A DNA stretch of 64,000 bases from Acidovorax sp. A79 (GTDB taxonomy: Bacteria > Pseudomonadota > Gammaproteobacteria > Burkholderiales > Burkholderiaceae_C). Within the stretch, counting starts at the first letter, position 1. Every line of letters begins with the position of its first letter. The stretch covers positions 558,001-622,000 of the forward strand of contig NZ_AP028672.1 in assembly GCF_041154505.1 (NCBI RefSeq). The letters are read 5' to 3'. A program made the translations under genes and the position numbers. Of this stretch, positions 38,496 to 48,097 are shown piece by piece. The notes under the pieces are model-generated. The model was not told the origin of the DNA. It searched no databases and saw only the letters and a list, made by a program, of their open reading frames with translations.

Positions 38496-39281
38496 TCAGT
38501 AGAGCGAACGCCCGCCCGAGATGTCGAACACCGCACCGGTGCTGAACGAGCAGTCGGCCGAGGCCAGCCAGGCCGCCATCGCGGCCACTTCATCGGGCAA
38601 CACGAAGCGGCCCATGGGCACGCGCGCGAGCAGGCTCTGGCGCAGCGCGGCCTGGTGTTCGGCCGGTACGGCATCGAACACCGCCGTGTCGGCCGCCGAG
38701 GGCGTGATGGCATTGACCAGGATGCCCGGCCCCGCCAGCTCCTTGCCCAGCGACTTGGTGAGTGCGATGAGCCCGGCCTTGGACGCGGAGTACGCCGCGT
38801 TCAGGCCGTTGCCCTCCTTGCCCGCCACCGAGGCGATGTTGACGATGCGCCGCCCCAGGCCGGGCGGCTGCTCACCTGCCAGGCCCCGCAGCATGCGTGG
38901 CACCACGGCCCGGCAGCACAGAAAGGCGCCCGTGAGATTCACCTCCATCACCTGGCGCCACTGCGCCGGGGTGTGTTCCCACAACGGGGCCAGCGGCCCC
39001 AGCACCCCGGCGTTGTTCACCAGCACGGTGATGGGCCCGAGCGCCGCCTCGCTGGCCTGCGCGGCCGACTCGACATCGGCCTCCTGGGCCACATCCACCC
39101 GGGCCGTGTGGATGCGGCCGGCGGCATCCAGCGCGGCACGGGCGGCCTGGAGCGCACGGGCGTCGCGGTCCCACAGGGACACACGGGCGCCATCGGCCAG
39201 AAAGCGCCGGGCAATGGCCAGGCCGATGCCCTGGGCACCCCCCGTGATGACGGCATGGTGCCCCGCCAGCCCGGCGCTCAT
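38496..39281 (-). CDS. SDR family oxidoreductase
   Basis: A 261-residue short-chain dehydrogenase. Cofactor motif is TGGAQGIGLAIARRF; NNAGVLG and the catalytic S...YxxxK (AAYSASKAG) are present. An acidic residue after the second strand (SLWDRDARAL) suggests preference for NAD over NADP. The start overlaps the end of the SnoaL-like gene by four bases (ATGA), so the two are coupled. Substrate unknown. Confidence 0.88.
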   Translation of the reverse strand: MSAGLAGHHAVITGGAQGIGLAIARRFLADGARVSLWDRDARALQAARAALDAAGRIHTARVDVAQEADVESAAQASEAALGPITVLVNNAGVLGPLAPLWEHTPAQWRQVMEVNLTGAFLCCRAVVPRMLRGLAGEQPPGLGRRIVNIASVAGKEGNGLNAAYSASKAGLIALTKSLGKELAGPGILVNAITPSAADTAVFDAVPAEHQAALRQSLLARVPMGRFVLPDEVAAMAAWLASADCSFSTGAVFDISGGRSLY

Positions 39282-39832
39282 GCGGCCGCCGCGGCGGCGG
39301 GTTCGGCCTGGCGCGGGGCGGCCGCAGGCGCGCTGGTGGGCCCGGCCGCCAGCAGCGAACCCACAATGGCCGGCAGCTGTGCGGGCGGCATGCCGGCCAG
39401 CAACTGGCGCAGCATGGTCATCGAGTCGAAGTACACGCGCTCGCAGACCAGGCGCTCGCCCTCGAAGATGAAGAGCGCGATCATGCGGCAGCGGAAGCTG
39501 TTGCCCGTGGGCGGCAGGTTGCCCAGCGGCCCCTGGTGGGTGCCCAGCAGCCAGAACTCCACGATCACCGCGTCGTCGGTGTGGCGCAGCTGGATGATCT
39601 CGTGCCGCTGGTCCGGGAAGGCCTTGCGCGAGGCCAGATAATAGGCACGCACCGCATCGTTGCCGTCGTGCACCTCACCGGTGGGAATCAGTTCGTAGTG
39701 CGGGTGCGGAAAGGTGTCCAGCACCGCGTCGAAGTCCTGGCGGGTCTCGTCGGCAAAATGGTCCAGCACGGTTTTCTCGCGCAGGGCCTGCAGGGCGGTG
39801 CGTGGGGCTGGGGAGGTGGTGGCAGTCGTCAT
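39278..39832 (-). CDS. SnoaL/NTF2-like protein
   Basis: A 184-residue protein. The first 145 residues fit the SnoaL-like (ester cyclase) cone fold: LDTFPHPHYELIPTGEVHDG, AVRAYYLASRKAFPDQRHEI, FIFEGERLVCERVYFDSMTM. The tail is a low-complexity Ala/Pro stretch. Family members include small cyclases, isomerases and proteins with no known activity. It is the first gene of the MBL/SDR/MFS run and diverges from a Crp-family regulator. Confidence 0.75.
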   Translation of the reverse strand: MTTATTSPAPRTALQALREKTVLDHFADETRQDFDAVLDTFPHPHYELIPTGEVHDGNDAVRAYYLASRKAFPDQRHEIIQLRHTDDAVIVEFWLLGTHQGPLGNLPPTGNSFRCRMIALFIFEGERLVCERVYFDSMTMLRQLLAGMPPAQLPAIVGSLLAAGPTSAPAAAPRQAEPAAAAAA

Positions 39833-40052
39833 CGTGGGTTCCTTGGTCTAGGTGGTGATCTGCGCGTTGCATCGCAGTACAGCCATCGACTATCCGCAGC
39901 CCTCCCTTCGCAGACTGTCTGTTGTTGGCAATTGCGGCCCCGGACAAACCCGCACAGGCCTTCCGCCCCGCCCCCGCATGCGGTACACCGTGCCACCCAC
40001 CTTGATCGCTCGTCTCAGCTCGCCAACACGCACAAGCCCCGCCATCCACCCC

Positions 40053-40781
40053 ATGCCCCTGCGCACGCCCCCGCCCCGCTCTCCCACCTTGTCCCCCGAC
40101 GCGCCCCACGCGCTCACCGCACCCGACGCGGCCAACAGATTGCGCCTGCCGGACGATGTGCAGCTGCAACTGCTGCAGGTGGCGCACCACAAGCAGCTGC
40201 AGCGCGGTGATTCGCTGTTCCTCAAGGGCTCGGCGCCCGATGCGCTGTTCGGCGTGGTCAGCGGCTCGCTGCGCGTGAGCGTGGTGGCCCCCGGCGGGCG
40301 CGAGGCCGTGATCGCCGTGCTGGAGCCCGGCCACTGGTTCGGCGAGGTGTCGCTGTTCGTAGGTCGCGAGCGCGTGTACGACACCTGTGCGGTCGATGCA
40401 GCCGAGATCGCCGTGGTCTATGCCGACGACTTCCACCACCTGGTGAACACGCAGCCTCAGGTGCACATGGCGTTTACCAGGCTGGTGTGCATGCGGCTGC
40501 GCCAGGCGCTGGCGTGGATCGATGACGCCATCCTGCAGCCGCTGCCCGTGCGGCTGGCGCACCGGCTGCTGACGCTGGACGCGCGGCCCGAGGCTTCGGA
40601 CGGGGCGACCACGCTGGCGGTGTCGCAGGAAGACCTGGCCTTCATGCTGGGGGTGTCACGGCAGAGCGTGAACCGGCAGTTGAAGCTGTGGGAAGACGAG
40701 GGAATCCTGCGGGTGGGGTACCGGGTGGTGGAGGTGATGGATCGGGGAAAGCTGGAGGGGTGTGTGCGGGATGGGGTGTGA
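40053..40781 (+). CDS. Crp/Fnr family transcriptional regulator
   Basis: A 242-residue regulator: cyclic-nucleotide-binding-like domain (LFLKGSAPDALFGVVSGSLRVSVV, AVLEPGHWFGEVSLF) and a C-terminal helix-turn-helix (VSQEDLAFMLGVSRQSVNRQLKLWEDEGIL). No N-terminal cysteine cluster is present, so it is not an oxygen-sensing FNR. The frame is open for another 67 codons, but the ATG at 40053 gives a normal length. It is divergent from the SnoaL-like gene across 220 bases with no other gene. It probably controls that catabolic run. Confidence 0.82.
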   Translation: MPLRTPPPRSPTLSPDAPHALTAPDAANRLRLPDDVQLQLLQVAHHKQLQRGDSLFLKGSAPDALFGVVSGSLRVSVVAPGGREAVIAVLEPGHWFGEVSLFVGRERVYDTCAVDAAEIAVVYADDFHHLVNTQPQVHMAFTRLVCMRLRQALAWIDDAILQPLPVRLAHRLLTLDARPEASDGATTLAVSQEDLAFMLGVSRQSVNRQLKLWEDEGILRVGYRVVEVMDRGKLEGCVRDGV

Positions 40782-40846
40782 TTTGATCAAAATGGGCCGT
40801 GTGCGCTTATATAGAAAGCGCCAGCCGCTATTGTTTTTATAGTAAT
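40779..40846. repeat. Dispersed repeat, copy 4 (after the Crp-family gene)
   Basis: TGATTTGATCAAAATGGGCC, core GTGCGCTTATATAGAAAGCGC, then CAGCCGCTATTGTTTTTATA. The first TGA is the stop codon of the regulator. The rest of the gap to 40956 is a CA-rich stretch with no gene. Confidence 0.8.
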
Positions 40847-40956
40847 TACTGCTTCTGATCGAAGGGCGGAGGCCGGGGTGTGCGCCCGGCCCCCGCCCCC
40901 AACACAAGCACAGCACAACAACAGCACAAGCTATCAACAGCAGCTAGCAACCCCAG

Positions 40957-42588
40957 CTACACAAACCCCAATGCCCCCACATCCACCCCATCCACCTGCC
41001 CCGCTTCCAGAAACTCCTGTCCATACCGCAGATACACCCCCTCGCGCACGAACACCTCGAACAGGTCCGGGTCGATGTGCCCGTTGTCCCGCATCCGGCA
41101 CATGATGGCCAGCGCCTCTGACAAAGTCATCCCGCTCTTGTACGGCCGGTCCGCCGCCGTCAGGGCCTCGAAGATGTCGGCGATGCCCATCATGCGGGCC
41201 TGCAGCGACATCTGCTCGCGCGTGAGGCCACGCGGGTAGCCCTTGCCGTCCATGCGCTCGTGGTGGCCGCCCGCGTACTCGGGCACGTTCTTGAGGTGGC
41301 GGGGCCAGGGCAGCGTCTCCAGCATCTTGATGGTGGCGACGATGTGGTAGTTGATGGTGTCGCGCTCGGCCTGGGTCAGCGTGCCCGCGCGGATGGTGAG
41401 GTTCTCCACCTCCTCGGCCGTCAAGAAGCTCGTCTGCACGCCCTGCGGGTTGCGCCAGTGGCGCATGGCGGCGATGTCGCGCACGCGCTGCTGGTCCTCG
41501 GGCCGCATGGCCTCGGTGCCGGTGTTGCAGCGGCGCAGGAAGTCGCGGTCTTCTTCCAGCGCCTGGATCTCGTGCTGCAGGGCCTGCAGCTCCTGGCCCT
41601 CGGCCCGCGCATCCACCACGGGGCGCAGCGCCAGCTGGCGGCGCAGCGCGGCCAGTTCCGCATCGCGCTTGAGCACCTCGAAGCGCGTGTCTACCAGGCC
41701 GATGCGGTCGTAGATCGTCTGCAGCTTGGTGGCCTTGTCCACCACGTGCACGGGCGTGGTGATCTTGCCGCAGTCGTGCAGCAGGCCGGCCATCTTGAGC
41801 TCGTAGCGGTCGCGCTCGCTCATGCGAAAGCTCGCCAGCGGCCCCTGCCGTGTGGCGTTGACCGCATCGGCCAGCATCAGCGTGAGGGCCGGCACGCGCT
41901 GGCAGTGGCCGCCGGTGTAGGGCGATTTTTCGTCGATGGCCAGGTTGATGAGGTTCACGAACGACTCGAACAGGCGTTCGAGCTGCGAGATGAGCAGCCG
42001 GTTCGTGAGCGCGATCGCGGCCTGCGAGGCCAGCGACTCGGCCAGGCCCTGGTCGGCCTCGGAAAAGGTCGTGACCGCGCCCGTCTCCGGGTCGCGGGGG
42101 TTGATGAGCTGCAGCACGCCGATGAGCTCATGGTCGTGGTTCTTCATCGGCACGGTGAGGAACGACTGCGAGTGATAGCCCGTGCGCGCATCGAAGGCGC
42201 GCGTGCCCGAGAAGTCGAAGCCCTGGGCACTGTAGGCATCGGCGATGTTCACGGTGCGGTCGTGGATGGCGGCGTGCGCCGCCACGAGCGAATCATTGGG
42301 CGAGCCATCGGCGTTGCGCAGCGGCAGGTGCGGAAAATCGATGGGCTTGCCCGTGGTGCCGCCCAGGCGGATGCCCAGCGAATCCGTGCGCAGGATCTCG
42401 AACTTGAGCGCCGACTGGTCCTCGGTCACGCTGTAGAGCGTGCCGCCATCGGCGCCGGTGATGGCCTTGGCCGCCTCCAGGATGTTCTCCAGCAGCCGGT
42501 CGATGTCCCGCTCGCGCGAGAGCGCGGCGCCGATGCCGTTGAGCTGCTCCAGCCGGCGAAACAGGTTGACTGTGGATTCCTTGCCCAT
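40957..42588 (-). CDS. GAF domain / HD-GYP phosphodiesterase
   Basis: A 543-residue signalling protein. A GAF sensor domain (about 20-200) is followed by an HD-GYP domain with HDCGK (271-275), HHERMDGKGYP (442-452) and the downstream IADIFEALTAADRPYK. HD-GYP enzymes hydrolyse cyclic di-GMP. The HD and GYP halves are split by an unusual insert of about 110 residues, predicted helical and coiled-coil-like (LKRDAELAALRRQLAL, QELQALQHEIQALEED). The ATG at 42588 has AAGGTGG upstream. Confidence 0.88.
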   Translation of the reverse strand: MGKESTVNLFRRLEQLNGIGAALSRERDIDRLLENILEAAKAITGADGGTLYSVTEDQSALKFEILRTDSLGIRLGGTTGKPIDFPHLPLRNADGSPNDSLVAAHAAIHDRTVNIADAYSAQGFDFSGTRAFDARTGYHSQSFLTVPMKNHDHELIGVLQLINPRDPETGAVTTFSEADQGLAESLASQAAIALTNRLLISQLERLFESFVNLINLAIDEKSPYTGGHCQRVPALTLMLADAVNATRQGPLASFRMSERDRYELKMAGLLHDCGKITTPVHVVDKATKLQTIYDRIGLVDTRFEVLKRDAELAALRRQLALRPVVDARAEGQELQALQHEIQALEEDRDFLRRCNTGTEAMRPEDQQRVRDIAAMRHWRNPQGVQTSFLTAEEVENLTIRAGTLTQAERDTINYHIVATIKMLETLPWPRHLKNVPEYAGGHHERMDGKGYPRGLTREQMSLQARMMGIADIFEALTAADRPYKSGMTLSEALAIMCRMRDNGHIDPDLFEVFVREGVYLRYGQEFLEAGQVDGVDVGALGFV

Positions 42589-42680
42589 AAAACCACCTTG
42601 GGTGCAGCGTTGGCGACCGCTCATCGTAACGAAAAGTGACGGCTATCATCGACCTTCTGTTTCCCGCTTTCCCATTTCTT

Positions 42681-43685
42681 GTGCACTCGGTCACACCCCG
42701 CTTTCTCACCGTCGCCCTCTACCAGTTTGTCGATCTGCCCGACTGCGCCGCGCTGCGCGCGCCGCTGCAGGCCCTGTGCGACGAGCGCGGCGTGCGCGGC
42801 ATGCTGCTGCTGGCGCCCGAGGGCATCAACGGCACCATCGCGGGCGAGCCAGCCGATGTGCTGGCCGTGCTGGCCTGGCTGCGCAGCGACCCGCGCTTTG
42901 CAGCACTGCAGCACAAGGAGGCGCACGCGCAGCGCATGCCGTTCTACCGCATGCGCGTGCGGCTCAAGCGCGAGATCGTCACCCTGGGCGTACCGGGCCT
43001 TAACCCGGCCCGCAACGCTGGCACCTATGTGAAGCCCGAGGACTGGAACGCGCTCATCGACGACCCCGGCGTGGTGGTGGTGGACACACGCAACGACTAC
43101 GAGGTGGGCATCGGCACGTTCGAGCGCGCCGTCAACCCGCACACCAGGAGCTTTGCGGAGTTTCCGGCCTGGGTGGCCGCGCAATCGGGGCCCGGCGGCG
43201 TGCTGGCGGGCAAACCCCGCGTGGCCATGTTCTGCACGGGCGGCATCCGCTGCGAAAAATCCACCGCGTTCCTCAAATCGCAGGGGTTCGAGGAGGTCTT
43301 CCACCTCGAAGGCGGCATCCTCAAGTACCTGGAGACCGTGCCCGAGGAAACCAGCCGCTGGCATGGGGACTGTTTTGTGTTCGACGAGCGCGTGTCGGTG
43401 GGCCACCGCCTGGTGCCCGGGCACCACCAGCTGTGCCGCTCGTGCCGCATGCCCCTGGGCGAGGCGGAGCTGCAGTCGCCGCACTACGTGGCGGGCGTGA
43501 GCTGTCCCTATTGCCACGGCACCCGCACGCCCAAGCAGGAGGGCGCCCTGGCCGAGCGCGAGCGACAGATGCAGCTGGCCGCCCGGCGCGGGCAGGAACA
43601 CATCGGCGCGCGCCAGCCCGGCACGCCAGTGCGCGTGCACGGCGGAGCCCCGGAAGGCGCCCCCCAAAAGGACGACACCGCGTGA
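42681..43685 (+). CDS. trhO: tRNA uridine(34) hydroxylase TrhO (UPF0176 rhodanese)
   Basis: TrhO forms 5-hydroxyuridine at position 34 of several tRNAs. The 334-residue product has the N-terminal acylphosphatase-like part (ALYQFVDLPDCAALRAPL, APEGINGTIAGEPADV) and a rhodanese domain with the catalytic cysteine in FCTGGIRCEKSTAFLKSQG. Zinc-binding-like cysteines follow near CRSCRMPLG and SCPYCHG. The GTG at 42681 fits the family N-terminus; an in-frame GTG at 42636 is an alternative. It overlaps the next gene by four bases (GTGA). Confidence 0.87.
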   Translation: MHSVTPRFLTVALYQFVDLPDCAALRAPLQALCDERGVRGMLLLAPEGINGTIAGEPADVLAVLAWLRSDPRFAALQHKEAHAQRMPFYRMRVRLKREIVTLGVPGLNPARNAGTYVKPEDWNALIDDPGVVVVDTRNDYEVGIGTFERAVNPHTRSFAEFPAWVAAQSGPGGVLAGKPRVAMFCTGGIRCEKSTAFLKSQGFEEVFHLEGGILKYLETVPEETSRWHGDCFVFDERVSVGHRLVPGHHQLCRSCRMPLGEAELQSPHYVAGVSCPYCHGTRTPKQEGALAERERQMQLAARRGQEHIGARQPGTPVRVHGGAPEGAPQKDDTA

Positions 43686-44359
43686 GCACCGCCACCGCCC
43701 TGCCCGTTCTGTATTCGTTCCGCCGCTGTCCCTATGCGATGCGCGCCCGGCTGGCCCTGGCCGTGAGCGGCCAGGACTGCGAACTGCGCGAGGTGGTGCT
43801 CAAGAACAAGCCCCAGGGCCTGCTGCAGGCCTCGCCCAAGGGCACCGTGCCGGTGCTCATCCTGCCCGATGGCCGCGTGCTGGAGCAGAGCCTGGACATC
43901 ATGCTGTGGGCGCTGCAGCAGCACGACCCCGAAGGCTGGCTCGCGCCCGCCGAGGGCACGGTGCCAGAGATGCTGGCGCTGATTGCCGAATGCGACGGCC
44001 CCTTCAAGCAGGCCCTGGACCGCTGCAAGTACCCCAGCCGCCACCCGGGTGCGGACATCGGGGCCGAACGCGCGGCGGCCACCGCCTGGCTGGGCACGCT
44101 GGATGCGCGCCTGTCCGCCCAGCCCCACCTGTTCGGCGCCCATGCAGCGCTGGCCGACATGGCGATCGCCCCGTTCGTGCGCCAGTTCGCGGGCATCGAC
44201 GCGGGCTGGTGGGCGGCCCAGCCCTGGCCGCATTTACAGGCCTGGCTGGCTGATTGGCAGTCATCACCACTGCTGGCCAGCGTGATGCCCAAACTGCCGG
44301 CGTGGATGGATGGCACGGAGGGTGTGGCGTTTCCGTTTGCCGAAGCAGATTTCGCCTGA
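43682..44359 (+). CDS. Glutathione S-transferase-like protein
   Basis: A 225-residue protein beginning at a GTG that overlaps the trhO stop. The N-terminal thioredoxin-like domain has CPYAMRARLAL (glutaredoxin-like CPxA) and the SPKGTVPVLILPDGRVLEQS cis-proline and Ser loop. The C-terminal helical domain is GST-like. Such proteins are often glutathione-dependent reductases. Co-translation with trhO suggests a linked role, but no partner is known. Confidence 0.82.
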   Translation: MSTATALPVLYSFRRCPYAMRARLALAVSGQDCELREVVLKNKPQGLLQASPKGTVPVLILPDGRVLEQSLDIMLWALQQHDPEGWLAPAEGTVPEMLALIAECDGPFKQALDRCKYPSRHPGADIGAERAAATAWLGTLDARLSAQPHLFGAHAALADMAIAPFVRQFAGIDAGWWAAQPWPHLQAWLADWQSSPLLASVMPKLPAWMDGTEGVAFPFAEADFA

Positions 44360-44387
44360 GCCCGGGCGGGCCCACGCGGTCTAGCCA

Positions 44388-44416
44388 CAAAAAAGGCGCC
44401 CCGAGGGGCGCCTTTG
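44388..44416. terminator. Bidirectional rho-independent terminator
   Basis: AAGGCGCCCC (44393-44402) and GGGGCGCCTT (44405-44414) form a perfect 10-bp stem with A-rich and T-rich flanks. It separates the convergent GST-like gene and dsbB and can serve both strands. Confidence 0.85.
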
Positions 44417-44439
44417 CCTTGAAACGAAGCCTGGAAAAC

Positions 44440-44967
44440 TCAGGCCATGGACAGCCCGCCGCCACGGCGGCCACCGCGCATGCCGCGCACCAGCAGCGCC
44501 AGCAGCACCACCGCGAAACCCACGAAGCAGACAAACGACCAGTTGGCGATCGAGCCCCCCAGGAAGGTCCAGTCCACCGCCGCGCAGTCGCCCGAGCCCC
44601 GGAAGATCATGGGAATGGCGCGGCTGATGGGGTAGTTCTCGATCATTCCGTAGAAGTCGCGGCCGCAGGTGGCGACCTCGGGCGGGTACCACTGCAGCCA
44701 GCTCTGGCGGGCCGCCACGAAGGCGCCGAAGCCCGAGGCCACCAGGGCCAGCACGCCCCAGCCCATCCACCAGCCTTTAGCGTCCCTAGCGCTTGCCAGA
44801 CCTGCGAAGATTGCTACACCAATGAGAGCATAACGCTGCACGATGCACATGGGGCAAGGCTCCAGGCCCACCACATGCTGCAGGTACATGCCGAAGGCGA
44901 GCATCGCCACACACGCCACGCTGATCAGCGCCAGCACACGGCGCGGGGCCGCAGTCAACCAGTTCAT
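44440..44967 (-). CDS. dsbB: Disulfide bond formation protein DsbB
   Basis: Reoxidises DsbA and passes electrons to quinones at the inner membrane. The 175-residue protein has four hydrophobic helices and both cysteine pairs: C38-P-M-C41 in EPCPMCIVQR, and C101/C128 in the second periplasmic loop (VATCGRDF and GSGDCAAV). The stretch around residues 48-66 uses AT-rich codons unlike its neighbours, but the protein sequence is still that of DsbB. Confidence 0.94.
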   Translation of the reverse strand: MNWLTAAPRRVLALISVACVAMLAFGMYLQHVVGLEPCPMCIVQRYALIGVAIFAGLASARDAKGWWMGWGVLALVASGFGAFVAARQSWLQWYPPEVATCGRDFYGMIENYPISRAIPMIFRGSGDCAAVDWTFLGGSIANWSFVCFVGFAVVLLALLVRGMRGGRRGGGLSMA

Positions 44968-45080
44968 TTCTTATCCCTCATCAATAGCCGTTGCAAACGG
45001 TGCCGCCGGCGAAACGGGCGTGCCCCGCACCAGTGCACCCGTGGATCTGGCCCCGCCAGTCCACCGGGTACGTCCGCCCA

Positions 45081-45107
45081 GGGGGAAGACGCGCAGCGGC
45101 TCGGGGG
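45081..45107. repeat. GC-rich repeat, family 2, copy 1
   Basis: A GGGGGAAGACGCGCAGCGGC stretch followed by TCGGGGG, lying beside the cysA stop codon. It is closely similar to 48125-48152. The sequence forms a short hairpin (GC-CGCAGC-like) flanked by G runs. Confidence 0.6.
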
Positions 45108-45109
45108 AA

Positions 45110-46234
45110 TCAGATCCCGGCGGCGTGGTCCAGAAAAACACGGGCGCGGCGCGGCGTCACCACCAGCGTTTCGCCCTCCTTGAACCCCATCTCCTTGAAC
45201 TGCTGCGCAGGTATCTGCGCTTCGATCAAGTGTTCCGGGGACGCATTGTCCGCTGGTTTGTGATCCTGGGATGGAATAAGTTCCAGGCGCGCGATCGGGC
45301 CCACCACGATGGCACGGCTCAGCTGCGCCACGATGCCGCGCGGGCGGCCCTGGGCGTCGAGCCCGGCGCCCGGGGAGTAGCGCTCCACATCCAGGTCGTG
45401 GGGGCGCACATAGGCAAAAGCCTTGGCGTTCTGCGCGCCCTGGTGCTCGGGCGAGTCGATCTGCATGCCCTCCAGGTGCACCAGGCCCTCGTGCGCCCGG
45501 CCGTGGAACAGGTTCACGTCGCCCAGGAAGCCGTAGACGAACGGGCTCGCGGGCTGGTCCCACACCTGCTGGGGCGAGCCGCTTTGCTCGATGCGGCCCT
45601 GGTTGATCACGACCACCCGGTCGGCCACCTCCAGTGCCTCTTCCTGGTCGTGCGTGACGAAGATGCTGGTCACGTGCAGCTCGTCGTGCAGGCGGCGCAG
45701 CCAGCGGCGCAGTTCCTTGCGCACCTTGGCGTCCAGCGCGCCGAAGGGCTCGTCCAGCAGCAGCACCTTGGGCTCCACCGCCAGGGCGCGGGCCAGCGCG
45801 ATGCGCTGGCGCTGGCCGCCCGAGAGCTGCGAGGGGTAGCGGTCGGCCAGCCAGTCGAGCTGCACGAGCTTGAGCAGGTCGGTCACCTTCTGCTTGATCT
45901 GCGCCTCGCTCGGGCGCTCGCCACGGGGCTTCACGCGCAGGCCGAAGGCCACGTTCTCGAACACGGTCATGTGGCGGAACAGCGCGTAGTGCTGGAACAC
46001 GAAGCCCACGTTGCGCTCGCGCACGTGCACGTCGGTGGTGTCCTCGCCGCTGAAGTGGATGGTGCCCACATCGGCCGTCTCCAGGCCGGCGATGATGCGC
46101 AAGAGCGTGGTCTTGCCGCAGCCCGAGGGGCCGAGCAGCGCGATGAGTTCGCCCGATGCGATGTCCAGGCTCACGTCGCGCAGCGCCTGGAAGTCGCCGA
46201 ACTGCTTGCTGACGTTACGGATTTCAATGCTCAT
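45110..46234 (-). CDS. cysA: Sulfate/thiosulfate ABC transporter ATP-binding protein CysA
   Basis: ATPase of the sulfate importer, 374 residues: Walker [10 protein letters not shown], signature LSGGQRQR, Walker [13 protein letters not shown], and [16 protein letters not shown]. The C-terminal extension ([15 protein letters not shown] onwards) is the TOBE-like regulatory domain of CysA. It follows cysW by 12 bases and closes the sbp-cysT-cysW-cysA operon. Confidence 0.95.
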   Translation of the reverse strand: MSIEIRNVSKQFGDFQALRDVSLDIASGELIALLGPSGCGKTTLLRIIAGLETADVGTIHFSGEDTTDVHVRERNVGFVFQHYALFRHMTVFENVAFGLRVKPRGERPSEAQIKQKVTDLLKLVQLDWLADRYPSQLSGGQRQRIALARALAVEPKVLLLDEPFGALDAKVRKELRRWLRRLHDELHVTSIFVTHDQEEALEVADRVVVINQGRIEQSGSPQQVWDQPASPFVYGFLGDVNLFHGRAHEGLVHLEGMQIDSPEHQGAQNAKAFAYVRPHDLDVERYSPGAGLDAQGRPRGIVAQLSRAIVVGPIARLELIPSQDHKPADNASPEHLIEAQIPAQQFKEMGFKEGETLVVTPRRARVFLDHAAGI

Positions 46235-46246
46235 GGTCTTCTTCCT

Positions 46247-47155
46247 TCAGCGGACGGCTGGCGCGGGTGCGGGCCGCTCGGGGGGCAACTCGGCGGCGGC
46301 TTTCAAGGCCTGCTCGTTGCGGTGTTCGGCAATGGTCTTGATGACCAGCGTGACCAGGGCCAGCAAGGCCAGCAGCGATGCAGCGGCGAACGCGGCCACG
46401 GACTGGTACTCGTTGTAGAGAATTTCGACGTGCAGCGGAATGGTGTTGGTCTGCCCACGGATGTGGCCGGACACGACGGACACCGCGCCGAACTCGCCCA
46501 TGGCGCGCGCATTGCACAGGATCACGCCGTACAGCAGGCCCCATTTGATGTTGGGCAGCGTCACGTACCAGAAGGTCTGCCAGCCGGTGGCGCCCAGCAC
46601 GATGGCGGCCTGCTCTTCGTCGTTGCCCTGCGCCTGCATCAGCGGGATCAGCTCACGCGCGATGAACGGGAAGGTCACGAACACCGTGGCCAGCACGATG
46701 CCCGGCACGGCGAAGATGATCTTGATGTCATGCGCCTGCAGCCAGGGGCCGAACCAGCCCTGCGCGCCGAACATCAGCACGTAGATCAGGCCCGCCACCA
46801 CGGGAGAGACGGAAAACGGCAGGTCCACCAGCGTGGTCAGGAACGCCTTGCCCCTGAACTCGTACTTGGCGATGCACCAGGCGGCCGCGACGCCGAACAC
46901 GAGGTTCAGCGGCACGGCAATGACAGCGGTGATCAGCGTGAGCTTGATGGCCGCCCAGGCATCGGGCTCGCGCAGGCCTTCGAGGTAGGCCCCGAAGCCC
47001 TTGCGCAACGCCTCGGCGAACACGGCGGCCAGCGGCAGCACCAGGAACAGCAGCATGAAGGCCAGCGCGATGGTGATCAGCGTGTAGCGGACCCAGGGCG
47101 CTTCAGTCGTGCCCGCCTGTGCGCGGCGGATAGTCCGGGAGTTGTTGCCGCTCAT
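46247..47155 (-). CDS. cysW: Sulfate ABC transporter permease CysW
   Basis: Inner-membrane permease that pairs with CysT. The 302-residue product has about six hydrophobic segments and the family loop [40 protein letters not shown]. The ATG at 47155 overlaps the cysT stop by four bases. Length and motifs are normal; the C-terminal 20 residues are Pro/Ala-rich. Confidence 0.94.
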   Translation of the reverse strand: MSGNNSRTIRRAQAGTTEAPWVRYTLITIALAFMLLFLVLPLAAVFAEALRKGFGAYLEGLREPDAWAAIKLTLITAVIAVPLNLVFGVAAAWCIAKYEFRGKAFLTTLVDLPFSVSPVVAGLIYVLMFGAQGWFGPWLQAHDIKIIFAVPGIVLATVFVTFPFIARELIPLMQAQGNDEEQAAIVLGATGWQTFWYVTLPNIKWGLLYGVILCNARAMGEFGAVSVVSGHIRGQTNTIPLHVEILYNEYQSVAAFAAASLLALLALVTLVIKTIAEHRNEQALKAAAELPPERPAPAPAVR

Positions 47156-48003
47156 GCTGGAGCCCCCGCGTGGCGTCGCTGCCATGCCTGTAGTGCGTTG
47201 ATGATGAGCAGCAGGATGAACGAGATGACCAGCATGACCACGGCCACGGCGGTGGCGCCGGCGTAGTCGTACTGCTCGAGCTTGCCGATGATGATCAGCG
47301 GCGTGATTTCAGACACCATGGGCATGTTGCCAGCGATGAAGATCACCGAGCCGTATTCCCCCACCGCCCGCGCGAATGCCATGGCAAAGCCGGTGAGCAG
47401 CGCGGGCGTGATGGAGGGCAGGATGACCTTGGTGAAGGTCTGCAGACGCGTGGCGCCCAGGCAGGTGGCGGCCTCTTCCAGCTCTTTTTCGGCGTCTTCC
47501 AGCACGGGCTGCACGGTGCGCACCACGAACGGCAGGCCGATGAAGATGAGCGCGATCACGATGCCCGCGGGCTTGAACGCGAGCTGAATGCCCAGGGGTT
47601 CCAGGATGCTGCCGACCCAGCCGTTGCCGGCCAGCAAGGCGGTCAGCGAGATGCCGGCCACCGCCGTGGGCAGGGCGAACGGCAGGTCCACCAGTGCATC
47701 GACGATCTTCTTGCCCGGAAACTTGTAGCGCACCAGCACCCAGGCAATCAGCAGGCCGAACACCAGGTTGACCAGCGCCGCGAGGAACGAGGCCCCGAAG
47801 GTCAGCCGGTACGAGGCCATCACGCGCGGCGCGCTGATGGCCGCCCAGAACTGCTCCCAGGTCAGCGTGAAGGTCTTGAAGATCAGTGCCGACAGCGGGA
47901 TCAGCACGATGATGCTCAGATAGAAAAGCGTGTAGCCCAGGGTCAGCCCAAAGCCGGGCAATACCCTCCTAGCGCTTCTTGGTGCGCTTTTTTTACCGTT
48001 CAT
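47152..48003 (-). CDS. cysT: Sulfate ABC transporter permease CysT (CysU)
   Basis: Partner permease of CysW, 283 residues with about six hydrophobic segments and the loop [37 protein letters not shown]. The conserved family sequence begins at RRVLPGF. The 10 or so residues before it ([11 protein letters not shown]) are encoded by a copy of the dispersed repeat, so the start region was remodelled. No good ribosome-binding site is seen before the ATG at 48003. Confidence 0.93.
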   Translation of the reverse strand: MNGKKSAPRSARRVLPGFGLTLGYTLFYLSIIVLIPLSALIFKTFTLTWEQFWAAISAPRVMASYRLTFGASFLAALVNLVFGLLIAWVLVRYKFPGKKIVDALVDLPFALPTAVAGISLTALLAGNGWVGSILEPLGIQLAFKPAGIVIALIFIGLPFVVRTVQPVLEDAEKELEEAATCLGATRLQTFTKVILPSITPALLTGFAMAFARAVGEYGSVIFIAGNMPMVSEITPLIIIGKLEQYDYAGATAVAVVMLVISFILLLIINALQAWQRRHAGAPA

Positions 48004-48010
48004 ATGTTGT
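47961..48010. repeat. Dispersed repeat, copy 6 (partial), over the cysT start
   Basis: CCTCCTAGCGCTTCTTGGTG then CGCTTTTTTTACCG: the core AGCGCTT-N-GCGCTTTTT matches the other copies, with the outer arm shortened. It provides the first codons of cysT. Confidence 0.6.
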
Positions 48011-48097
48011 TATCCATTGCGCATCGTCGGTAGGAAAACCGGCGCGACCCAAGCCAGCAGACGCCGCGCAAGGGCCGCCCCGCGGCGCTGGCGTCGT

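Noticed and set aside
40880..40990. CA-rich stretch that could be mistaken for a tandem repeat
   Set aside because: Irregular units with no fixed period; probably simple low-complexity DNA.
44770..44835. AT-rich patch in dsbB resembling the dispersed repeat (TAGCGCTTGCCAG)
   Set aside because: Only about ten bases agree with the repeat core and the encoded residues fit DsbB, so it is kept as an unusual codon patch only.
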